Assembly (NCBI GenBank): GCA_963920575.1 | Contig: OY986966.1 | Location: forward strand, 24,953,717 to 25,017,716 | Source of the DNA: Narthecium ossifragum | Lineage: Eukaryota; Streptophyta; Magnoliopsida; Dioscoreales; Nartheciaceae | Length of the DNA stretch: 64,000 bases | Reading direction: 5' to 3' | Shown here: positions 13,072 through 25,000 of the stretch, piece after piece | Numbering within the stretch: the first letter of the stretch is position 1 | Layout of the letters: each line of letters opens with the position of its first letter | Position numbers and translations under genes: made by a program | The notes under the pieces: generated by a model | Databases searched by the model: none | Seen by the model: only the letters and a program-made list of their open reading frames with translations | What the model was told of the DNA's origin: nothing

Positions 13072-16000
13072 ATGTCGGATTCCTATTGCCCGGAATGCAA
13101 GAAGAGCACGGAGGTGGTGTTCGACCACTCGGCCGGGGACACCGTGTGCTCGGAGTGCGGGCTCGTGCTTGAGGCGCACTCCATTGATGAGACGTCGGAG
13201 TGGAGGACCTTCGCGAACGAGTCGGCGGATAATGATCCCGTCCGTGTTGGTGGGCCGTCGAACCCGCTCCTTGCTGATGGGGGGCTGTCGACCGTGATAT
13301 CCAAGCCTAACGGCGCCCACTCCGACTTCCTCTCGTCCTCCTTAGGGCGCTGGCAGAATAGGGGATCGAACCCTGACCGATCGCTCATCCTCGCCTTCAA
13401 GACCATCGCCACCATGGCCGATAGGTCTCCCTCCCTCCCTCCCTCCCTCCTTCCTTTCCTCGTTTGCAATTTCTACCTCTTGATGGGTTGTTAAAGGATA
13501 GCTGTTGGCTCGATATTATATGATCTCTTTGATTATGATGAGTGCGAATAAATTAAGAGGAAGAATATAGGGGAATTAGGATATCTTGGGGTTTTGCTGC
13601 TTTTGCGGCTTGAATTTTATTGGTTTGGTTCAAAATCCTTGAACGGAGAGTGGAGTTCCTGATCAGCTAGTCGACAATCATTGGCAATGCATTTGGTGCT
13701 TGTGCTGGATGTAGTGGATTTAGTTTCAAGGTGGAGAATTTACATAAAAAAATGAAAATATTTGGTGGAATTGTGAGAAGCCATATCCTATGGCAATATG
13801 GCGCTTTATCTGTGCCTTGCCCTGTATTGTTTTTTCCCCTCATAAAAAAGGACTTAGATTTGCTTGTATTGATTGGAAAATGCAATAAATGGATAGGGTG
13901 AAGATCACATAGAATTCTCAGAAGGTTGTCTGGGTTTCTTGAGATTTGGTTTTGTACATTTTTTGGAGAGAAGAAAGTACGTAGGATAATATATCCTAAA
14001 CTAAGAGCAATGTTGGAAAACATCATTTTGGTTCTCCTCATACTTGTTTAAAGTTTCTAATTTTTTTTTTTAGATATAGGGTTTGAAGAGGTGGAGAAGT
14101 TTGGTGTCTTTATTGGAAAGTGTTATTTTTCTACATGAAACTAGCTAAGAGAGATAGCAAGAGCCAGATGGATGAAACTGTCATCTAGGCTATCCTTATA
14201 TGTGCTCAAATTTCTAGTTTCAAGAAGAACATGTACAAATGACACCGGCATTCTTTGTGGTAGAGTGTGAGAACATCTAATAACACCATTTGGGTATTGC
14301 CCAAATACGCTTGACCTCCTAGGTATAACGATATACCTGTTCTGGGAACATCATATTTGGATAATGGCAAGAAACATAGACTTTAGCAAGTTAGATTGAT
14401 ACAAGGAAGGACGATGCCTCGTGAGCTACGGAATAGCTTCAACTTTATGACATCGAGACATTATTGTGTGTTTTCCAAGATTGTGCATACTTCGATGAAG
14501 TCGAGCCTATGTTGAAAAATTAAAATTTTGTTCACTTTTGGTCCATTGATTTAAGATAATCTTTACTTGAATGGCATAATTCAAGGTGTAGGTATACTGA
14601 AAGATTGTAATGAGCAATTGCTATGTTGTAGCAACACAAAAATATGCAAACTCAACTACATAATTCAGTCCATTTTTTTTTATCTTGTCAAAAAAAAAAA
14701 AAAAACTACATGATAGGTGATGATATTTGTTCTAGCGATTTTTTATGCTTGCACTGATGTAAGAGTAATGGTTTGCAGGTTGGGTCTCGTGGCTACTATC
14801 AAGGTACAAACTTGACATATTAAATAGAGCTGTTTTTATTTGTCTATTAATGCATCATGTATGTTCACACCTTGTATTTATCATGCACCATTTTGTAGTC
14901 ACTCTTTTGGTATTATTGATAGGTATCATTTTGGTTGTGCAATCACCAAAGAGTAACGCGGTTTTTCTCTTAGATGCCCTTTCCCCTTGTCCACTCGTGA
15001 TTCTTAACAAATTGGTTGTCTAGGGCTATCCCTCCTTTGCTTTTTGTTTCCCTCTTTTGCTGCACACCTTAGTGATGTGGGAGCAACTTATAATTCATGA
15101 TTTCGAATCTGAAACTCAAATATTCAAATATGATTTGATTAGTTAGGATTTGGTTTCTTATTTGGGATGATTTGTTATGAGTAGATTTGATGTTTGTTTA
15201 GATTTGCTATTATGGTTAGCCTTTTGAAAAGGCTATAGATAAGGGATTTGTATTCGCATTAGGATCAAGTTATGATGAATGAAAATTGAAGAATAGCTCC
15301 TCCTTTGGGTGGTGATGCCCAAGGCTCAGTGATTCCTAGGGTTGAAGGATGACTTTTTAGGTGGTGATTCTTGGAGGCCGTCCTACATTATTTTTGGTAT
15401 CCAGAGCGAGAGAGAGGTTCCCCTAGATGGTGATTCCTAGGGTTGGTTGATTATCCTCTAGATGGTGATTCTTAGGGGCTATTCGGCATCGACTTTGCTA
15501 ATCCTAGATGGTGATTCCTGGATCTGTCCAAGATTGTTTAGGTGGTGATTCTTAAACTTTGCTCGGCATCAACTATCTATCCAAGCTCAAGGATGAGGTG
15601 GTGTGGACACCAAAGGCCGATTCGACCGTGTGTACTTTCGCCGCTGATGGAGAGGTCCACCAGTGAGCTTGTGGATGGATGAGGATTGAGTCTATTTGTT
15701 GGGTCAAGTTTTATTTGTTTATTTCATTTCAGTTGATTGTTTTGATTGCTTATTTTATTGGTTGAGTCTTTGTACCGAGTCTGGATGGTTATAGCCGCTT
15801 GGGCTGAATCCAATTCAGCTCATCTATATATATGAGCCCCCTGCATATTTACAGGAGATGATGATTTTGAGATAAAAAAAGCTTTTGCTTGTTTCTTCCT
15901 TCCTTGATGGTGATTCCAAAGAAAAACCCTAAGTGGTGATTCCTATGCGTCGCCGTCAACTTCGGGTGGTGATTCTTTAAGCTGGCGCGGCATTAATTTG

Positions 16001-19000
16001 GTATCAGGAGCCAGGTCAATGTTCAACGGTAATGACAAAATCCATTCTTGTTCCTTGTCTGGTCCCCTTTACCTTCACGAATTCTTTCAGAAGCCACCTT
16101 ACCTTCATCTCCCTCACACCCCATCTTCATCTACTCACCCTCCTCCACCGACAACTACACCTCCACCTCCACCACCACCGGCCAAACCTAGCTACTGTTC
16201 GATTTTGATTTTGACTAATGCGATGATCTTGATGCATTTGATGAGCTAGCTAACAGGAGGAGAGCTGAGAAAGCAGCGAAAGAAGAAAAAAAAATAGGCA
16301 TAGAAAAAAAGGGCCACCAGCAAGCTCTGAAAAGAAGAAGAAGAAGCATATGTGAAATTTCTTTCACCCCTGATCTCCTTCCTCTCTTATTCCCTCTTCT
16401 CTACCGTCCAAAATATCCTCATTTCTCTTCACTTTTCTTCTTTTCCCTCTCTTCCTCCATCTACCGTCAATACCCTTTTCACTTACTTCCTATCCTTTAA
16501 TCTCACCTTCCTTCATCGTCGACTGCCATTGCTATCGTCGTCGCCTACTGCCACCGCCACCATCCACGTTGTCGACCGGCCCCACCGCCATCGCCATCAA
16601 CAGCCACCGTGATCCCTGCGATCTCCGCGTCGCCTATCGCCGCCACCGCCATCACTATCAACAGCCGTTGTGATCTCCGCAAGCCGTTCTACTCTATCGC
16701 CGCGATCTCCACAAGCCGTTCCGCTCCTCAAGCGATCGCGAGATTAGGGATTGAGATCGGGTTATGTTGCCTGTTGTTTGGATCAAGCTGTTCCGCAACC
16801 AACTTAAACTACTTAAGTGGCTCGGTCAGTTTTAGCTCAAATAAGATCCAACCCAACTAACCCGGTCCAATTCACCCAGCTAGGTCCAAGCAACACCAGT
16901 TTGGGTCAAGCTACATTAGCCAGGAGCCTAATTAATCAGAACGAATCCAATCGAGCCTATTTGAATCAGATCGAGTCGTCTCAGTAGCAGTCAGATTCAG
17001 CCATTTTGCAGAAATCACCCCACACTTGCCGAAATTGCTGAATCATAAGAAGCAGAGCAACTCTTAAGCTGTACAAAATTGCAGAAAAGCCCAGAAAAGG
17101 TGCAGAATTGCGAAACAGCCCCTCTAGCAAGGTGCACATTCCCAGTTCTACCCTTTTATCTTTTGTAGAATCAAGATCTTTATCTTTGAGCATCTTTGTG
17201 CTCTCTCGTGCTATACCAAGCCTTTTTACATGCCTCTTTTATATTTCATGAATGCTTGAGAGAAACTTAATTTTTATAAGAGTTGCGTGTGTTTAGATCC
17301 ACAAATAGTAGGTAGGTTGTTTGATTAGAAATATTAACCGTAGAACTGTTTATAGTGTTGGACATCTTTGACATATGTTTAGGCCACTCCTACGATGCTA
17401 TGAATACCGTTACTACTTTTTTGCAGTTCTTGTTTGCGGTAGTGACCTATATCCTACCTGGAGTTCTGACCCCTTACAAGACTAGATCTAGCTTTATGAG
17501 ACTATTGAACACCTCTATCTTTTGCTGATCTCTGCATGTTATTGCATCCTCCTTGCATTTTCATTGCATTTAGTTGCATTTAGTTTTTTAAAAAAAGAAA
17601 AAAAAATCACCAAAATTAGACAACTCTTTTGATCACACACCTTTCAGTTATGCACACATCTCAGGCAATGGGGTCCCAGTCCAATGACCTCGCTCGTGTT
17701 CTATGCGAGGTAGCTGCTAAGATAGACAACCTAGCCACGCGAATGGAGAGGACAGAAGCTATCATGGCTAGGTCCGCTACTCAAATTGAGCGTCTAGAAG
17801 CCTTAAACAACGACACCAATGCAGGACGCGTCTCTAGACAAAATCATAACATTAGGGAACCTCGAGACCTCGATGAGCGTCTCATGAGCGGAATCAAGGT
17901 AGAGGCACTCGTCTTTGATGGTTGCCTTGATCCGAAGACCTTTGTTGACTGGATCCATGATATGGACCACTTCTTTGAGTGGTACAACTTATCCCAGGAC
18001 AAGAAGGTCTACTTCGCCGAAATGGAGCTCATTGGTAAGGCCAAACTCTTTTGGCATAGCACCGAACAGTTGCTGTAGCGAAGGAACAAACCTTCGATCA
18101 CTGACTGGATTGAAATGAAAGAGAAACTTAAAGAATAGTATCTTCCCCAATCATATTAGGGGAACCTTGATCAGTGGAACAACATCCGTCAAGGATCTAG
18201 ACAAGTTACGGAGTATATTGCACATTTTGATGAACTTATAATACGATGTGGCATCCAAGAGGATGAACACATGGCCTTGAGTAGATTTCGAAAGGGCCTT
18301 AATGAGGAGTAAGGAAAGGGCTTGTCTTATGAGAGATCACAACTCTTGATTAGGCCTACACGCTCGTTCAAATTTACGAGTTGGTCAGTCAACCTAATTA
18401 TACAAGGCGTTTGGATCAAAGACCTCCCAACCCCAACTCCCAACTCACCGGATCTCTGAATGGAGCCGGTCCATCTGGCAGTCATCCTAACCCTACACCA
18501 CAACCTCTTGGTAGAGATATCAAGGGCAAGGTAAAGGAAGCAGTTCCTGCGAAACCTCATGTTAAGTGTTTCAAATGTCAAGGTATTGGACACATTGTTG
18601 CCCAATGTCCTACCAAAACACTTTATATCAATGAACGAGAAGGTGATGAGCACTCCAGCGATGTAGAGGAACAGATCTATGAACCTAATCTTGATCAAAT
18701 TGAAGACAATAACGGTAGCTTTGAGGATGATCCCGCTCACCTTACCTGCATTCGCACTATGCATCAATCTCCTAGATTGGATGAGCCCACGAATGCGACC
18801 ACATTAGGTGTGGTTAGATGTGCCCTAACACAACCCAAGGAGATTGATGACTTGAGGCGAAATGCCATTTTCTACACTTACATTAAATGTGGCGAAGAGG
18901 ATTGCAAAGTCATCATTGATAGTGGGAGTTGCATTAATGTGGTATCCTCATCAACTGCCTCTCGTTTAGGGCTAAAATCGATCCCACATCCTAATCCATA

Positions 19001-22000
19001 TAAGGTTTTGTTGGTCGATACCTCCTCAATCTCTATCAAGGAGAGATGTTTTGTTTCCATCCAGATCCTTGCCTATCGGGACGAGATTTGGTGTGATGTG
19101 ATCCCTATGGACGTTGGCCATGCTATTCTTGGTCGTCCTTGACTATTTGACTTAGACGTAACTATTTTTTATCGTTCAAATTCATGTTCTTTTGTCTTTG
19201 AAGGTAAGCGGATAAAGCTCAATCCTCTACGCCCGAAGACTAATGATAAAGATCCAAAAAGGGACGATACGAAGAAGACGGGTTTGCACATCATCAAACC
19301 CAAAGAGTTTGAGAAGGTAGTAGCTAAATAACCTCTTCTTTTTGCCTTAGTTGCCTGGGAACATGAACTTCGGAGGAGCCGTCTGAGGATGCTCAATCTT
19401 TGATCCAGAACTATTCAGAAGTTTTTCCTGATGATCTCCCTGATGAGCTTCCACCCATGCGTGACATTCAACACGCCATTGACTTAGTGCAAGGATCCTC
19501 GCTCTCCAATTTACCTCATTATAGGATGAACCCCGTTGAGCGTGCAAAGCTTCAACGACAGATCGAAGGGCTCTTAAATAAAGGGTTTGTACGTGAGAGC
19601 CTTAGTCCTTGTACGGTACCTGCGCTTCTCACCCCTAAGAAGGATGGAACTTGGAGGATGTGCGTAGATAGTCGTGCAATTAACAAGATCACGATCAAAT
19701 ATCGTTTTCCCATCCCCAGATTAGATGATATGCTGCACATGATGACTGGTGCCACGATCTTCTCCAAGATAGACTTAAAGAGCGGCTACCATCAAATTCG
19801 TATCCATCCAATATACGAGTGGAAGACTGCCTTTAAGACGAAGGATGGGTTGTATGAATGGTTGGTCATGCCTTTTGGCATGTCCAATGCACCTAGCACG
19901 TTTATGAGGGTTATGACTCAAGTCTTCCGACCTTTCGTTGGTAAGTTTCTCGTCGTCTATTTTGATATTCTCATTTATAGCAAGACGAGAGAGGAACACC
20001 ATGACCATTTGGCCAAGTTTGTGAAACCCTTAAGAAGGAGAAACTATATGCCAATTGAAAGAAGTGCATTTTCTTCACAGATAGGGTTGTCTTTTTAGGT
20101 TTCGTTGTTTCTTCCCAAGGTGTTTCTGCTGACCCCGACAAAGTCAAAGCGATAGTCGATTGGCCTGAGCCAAAGAACATTCATGAGGTCTGCAATTTTC
20201 ACGGACTGGTGACCTTTTATCGTCGCTTCATCAAGGGTTTCAGTACTATCATAGCTTCCATCATTGATTGTCTCAGGAAGGGTGAGTTCTAATGGACAAA
20301 AGCAGCTGCTAAAACTTTTGAAGACATTAAAAGGAGAATGACTGAAGCACCAGTGATGCGCCTCCCGAACTTCATAAAAGCCTTTGAAATGGAATGTGAT
20401 GCCTTTGTTATAGGCATTGGTGGTGTCCTTCGTCAGGAACGACACCCAATTGCTTATTTCAGTGAAAAATTGAACGATGCTAAATGGAAGTGTTCGACCT
20501 ATGGCAATGAGTTTTACGTGGTGGTACAAGCTTTGAGATATTGGCGTCATGACTTGCTACCGCAGGAATTCATCCTTCACTCCGATAATGAAGCATTGCA
20601 CTATCTCAATTCCCAAAAGAAACTCAATGCTCGACATGGTCGATGAGTTGAATTTCTTCAATAATACACTTTTGTCTTGAAGCACTGTTTTAGAGTTGAA
20701 AATCGGGCAGCTGACGTGCTCAGCCGATGCGTTCATCAATATATTCAAGACCTTGACTCACAAACCCTCCTATACAATTGATGAGTTTTCTCTTCAAGAT
20801 GGGTTTCTGTTTAAAGCTACCAAACTCTGTATTCCACGTACGTCTATTCGTGATTTCTTAGTCTTGGAAACACATGTTGGGGGTTAGCCGGCCATTTTGG
20901 TCGTAATAAGACTATCGAAGAGGTGTAGCGCAAATTCTACTGGCCCAGCTTGCAACGTGATGTCGCCAAGATAATTAGCCAGTGTCACACTTGCCAATTG
21001 GCCAAACAACGACGACAAAACACAGGTTTACACTCCTTTGTCCGTCCCTGATTGTCCATGGTAGGATGTAAGCATGGACTTTGTGCTAGATCTACCCCGC
21101 ACCGCTCGTAAGCACGACTCCATATTTGTGGTGGTTGATCGATTTTATAAGATGGCTCATTTCATTACCTGCTCCAAGACCTCTAATGCGTCTAAGATAG
21201 CAACACTATTCTGTGTTGAGATAGTAAAGCTATTTGGCCTCCTGAAGTCGATAGTATCCGACAGGAATGTCTGTTTTCATGAGCTATTTTTGAAAAACTG
21301 TGACACAAGCTAGGTACAAAACTCAAGTTTTTCACAGCTTATCATCCAGAAATAGATGGTCAAACAGAGGTGGTCAATCGAAGTCTAGGTAATCTTTTGC
21401 GTTGTTTAGTGGGCGATCATAAACGAAATTGGGATTCTATTATGCATGCCGCACAATTTGCTTTCAATAATTCTTTTAATAGGACATTAGGCATGAGTCT
21501 TTTTCAAGTTGTGCATGGTTTTTCTCCTAGGAAGCCTTTAGATCTCCTTCCCGTGTCATCATTGTATGCTAGAATATCAGAGTCCGCAGAGGCATTCACT
21601 GCATGAGTTACATCAGGAGATCAGTAAAAAGAGGCAAGCAATGCTCGTTATAAAGCTCGAGCTGATTTACACAGACGAGTTAAAGAATTCCAATTAGGGG
21701 ATATAGTCATGATTTGTCTTAAGCCGGAACGATTCTCGTTTGGTACTATAAAAAAACTGCAATCTCTTAGTGCTGGACTATTTAGAGCGTTGCAGAGGGT
21801 TGGATCGAATGCATATGTTATTGATCTACCTTCTGACTATGGGATCAGTTCTACTTTTAATATTGAAGATCTTGTTGCCTACACTATGCCCTTGCTTATT
21901 TCAGATGATCCTTTTGTTACTCCCACCAACTATCCTCTACCTATATTTTCACTTGAGCCTTTAGCATCCACTCCTTCACCAGCATGAAAAGAGCGTATTG

Positions 22001-25000
22001 ATGCTATTGTTGATGATGAACTTGTATCTACAAGAGATGGGGGTATTCATCAATTCCTAGTTCGTTGGTGAGATCGCTCAGAGTCCGATTGCACCTGAAT
22101 TGATAGAGAGGAGCTGCAGCAATTGGACCCAGATTTGTTAGACGCATATGACTTTCGTCCAGATCATCACTCGACGGGGTCGAGTTTTCTTAACCCCGGG
22201 GGAGTTGGTGCGGACACTAGAGGCCGATTCGACCGTGTTTACTTTCGCCACCGATGGAGAGGTCGACCAGTGAGCTTGTGGACGGATGTTGATTGAGTTT
22301 ATTTGTTGGATCGAGTTTTATTTGTTTATTTCATTTCAGTTGATTGTCTTGATTGCTTATTTTAATGGTTGAGTCTTTGTATTGTGTTTGGATGGTTGTA
22401 GCTTCTTGGGCCGAGTCCAATTCATCTCATCTATATATATGAGCCCCTGCATCTTTACGGGGGATGATGATTTTGAGATAAAAAAAGCTTTTGCTTGTTT
22501 CTTCCTTTGACGGTGATTCCAAAGAAAAACCCTAGGTGATGATTTGTAAGCGTCGTCATCAACTTCAGGTGGTGATTCTTGAAGCTGGCGCAACATCATG
22601 AGGTCTTTATCAGGCCGTCGACTTCAGCTCGAGGACGAGCTCTTCCCATCTGGTGGAGAATGATATGGGAGCAAGTTCTAAAATTAGAATTCATGTTTTT
22701 GAATCTGAAATTCAAAGATTCAAATCTGATTTGATTAGCTAGGATTTGGTTTCTTATTTGGGCTGATTTGTTACAAGTAGATTTGATGTTTGTTTGGATT
22801 TGCTATTATGGTTAGCCTCTTGAAAAGGCTATGAATAAGGGATTTGTATGCCCATTATGGTCAAGTTATGATGAATGAAAATTGAAGAGGAGCTTCTTCT
22901 GCTTTGGGTGGTGATGTGCAAGGCTCCTCTAGGTGGTGAATCCTAGTGTTGGAGGACGGCTTTCCAGGTGGTGGTTCTTGGAGGCCCTCCTACATCACTT
23001 AGTTCAGTGAAGTTTCCCCTCAGGATGGCAGTGCCTATTGCAAAGTGTTGATGCTAGATCTTGTTTTTGAACTTCGCCGAATAGATGACCTGCAGGTGCA
23101 TTTTGGTTTCTTCTATGTACGCTAGAAAGGTGCTTGTTATACTTCACAAAGCATCAGTATTGAGTCTATCTAGCAGAAATAAGATTGCCAGGATTGGTCA
23201 ATCAATACCAGTAAGATTAGTGTCCCAAATTTTCTTCAGAGTGGCATGAAGATGTGTGCAACGCATACCTGACAACAAAATGACCGACTATTCATCCTGT
23301 TCTTAGGAAATTTACAAGTTATAAGATCTAAACCATGACCCAAGGGTTTTTTTCCATAGGATTTTGAATCTTGCTGGTCACAAAATCTTGTTACTTTGCT
23401 TTAATGGAACTTTCTTAAATCATAGTTGTTCTCCATAATGGAATTAGCTTATTGAGGAAAAGCTTCTGTTATAATGTTGAAGGTGATGACTGAATTCCTT
23501 GAACGATTGAATTTGTTGTCGATTTTTTAAGTCAATTAAGTGTGAATGTTTCTGTTGTTGATGTTTACGTTGCAAGTTATGATACTCAATTGCAGTATGA
23601 CAATACAAATTTGCCATATTTGGTATAACTTTTAGCTGGCAAGAGCATGTTCCCCTTGGACTTTTGACAAGTCAATAGTAATCTAGCTTTTGTTGTTGTT
23701 CTGAATGTCCTGGCTCGTTCTTTTTTAGGGCTTAGCTACTCATTTTCAATCATTTTTTCTGCTGTTCAAACATAGTACATGACTTGCCAGTTGGGTTGGT
23801 AGTCTTATCATATTTTAACTTCTTGTAATGCAACATTGTTCCTTATTGACCGCAATGTGATAGCAGTCAGAGTTGTGAAATTGGCTCTCCAGGGCACTCA
23901 GAAAACTTAATGGACATGTTTTGCTTGAGTGGATTGACTTTTAAACTCTACTTTCTACATATGTTGGTTTTTCCATATTCTAGGAATGATTGTTCTCTCA
24001 TGTTCTTAAAAGGATCGAGCCAATGAGATATACAAGAAAGTGGAAGATCTGAAGTCCATTAGAGGGAGAAATCAAGATGCAATTTTGGCAGCTTGTTTAT
24101 ACATCGCTTGTCGACAAGAGGACAGGCCTCGCACTGTGAAGGGTATAAGATTTTACTTGAACTTGCTGCACAATTATTCTGTTCTGCGTAAATCATATAA
24201 AACATCTCAAAACTTGTTTCTCCCATCAGAAATCTGCTCTGTGGCTAATGGAGCTACAAAGAAGGAAATTGGGAGGGCAAAAGAGTTTATCGTAAAGCAG
24301 CTTGAGGTTGAGATGGGTCAGTCTATGGAGATGGGTACTATTCATGCAGGAGACTTCTTGGTCAGTTAGGTTTTTACTGGTGTTGTTTGCTTGTATTCAC
24401 TTATCCAGAGAACATACAACACTCATATTGTTTCTTGTCTCCTGGAATTTGCAGAGGCGTTTTTGTTCCCATCTTGGAATGACTAATCAGGCAGTTAAGG
24501 CTGCTCAGGAAGCTGTTCAGAAGTCAGAAGAGCTTGACATAAGGTACTACTTTTGGAAGTTCGAAGTTTAATTGATGCACAATCTTCCTGTCATCGAAAG
24601 TATCGATCTAGCTTTACTCTACGATTCTGAGACGTAGTACTTCTAGTTCAGCAAGCCAGCAGGTACTACTTTTTGCTATGGAGTCTCACCTTAGATTACA
24701 AGCGTGTGCTTAGTTAATGGATTTCTTATCAAGCAAATGTATATTCAATAGCTTGACATAAGGTACTACTTTTTGCTATGGAGTCTCATCTTAGATTACA
24801 AGCACAATCTTACTGTCATTGAAAGTATTGATCTAGCTTTACTATATGACTTTGAGATCTAATAATTCTAGTTCAGCAAGCCAGCAGGTACCACTTTTTG
24901 CTATGGAGTCTTTCCGTAGCTTACAAGCGTGCGTTTCACTCATGGATTTCTTATCAAGCAAATAATTAGTATTCAATAGCTTCTGAATAAAATGAGGAAT

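Larger units (their letters stand above)
15599..22598 (+). mobile_element. Chromodomain Ty3 (chromovirus) retrotransposon, decayed
   Basis: LTRs lie at 15599-15995 and 22206-22598 (TGGTG.GGACAC...GGCGC..CATCA or CATTA). A perfect 5-bp target duplication TGAGG flanks it (15594-15598 and 22599-22603). The primer site tggtatcaggagccagg at 15999 fits initiator tRNA-Met, and a purine tract (ccgggggag) precedes the right LTR. The internal order is gag, protease, reverse transcriptase, RNase H, integrase, chromodomain, all on the plus strand, i.e. in the TFIIB sense. Many in-frame stops and a damaged catalytic box show it is dead. The two LTRs have visibly diverged, so the insertion is not recent. 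Confidence 0.92.
15073..22997 (+). mobile_element. Miniature LTR element (TRIM-like), split by a nested Ty3 element
   Basis: LTRs lie at 15073-15390 and 22661-22997, with ends TGATGTGGGAG...CTCCTACATCA. The 5-bp target duplication CTTAG is perfect (15068-15072 and 22998-23002). After the left LTR, ttggtatccagagc (15395) resembles an initiator tRNA-Met primer site; before the right LTR, atctggtggaga serves as a purine tract. The internal part is only about 270 bp (15391-15598 and 22604-22660) and has no ORF. Without the inner element the whole insertion would be about 0.92 kb, in the TRIM size range. It carries repeated gatggtgattcctagg motifs. Orientation is inferred from the primer site. Confidence 0.85.
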
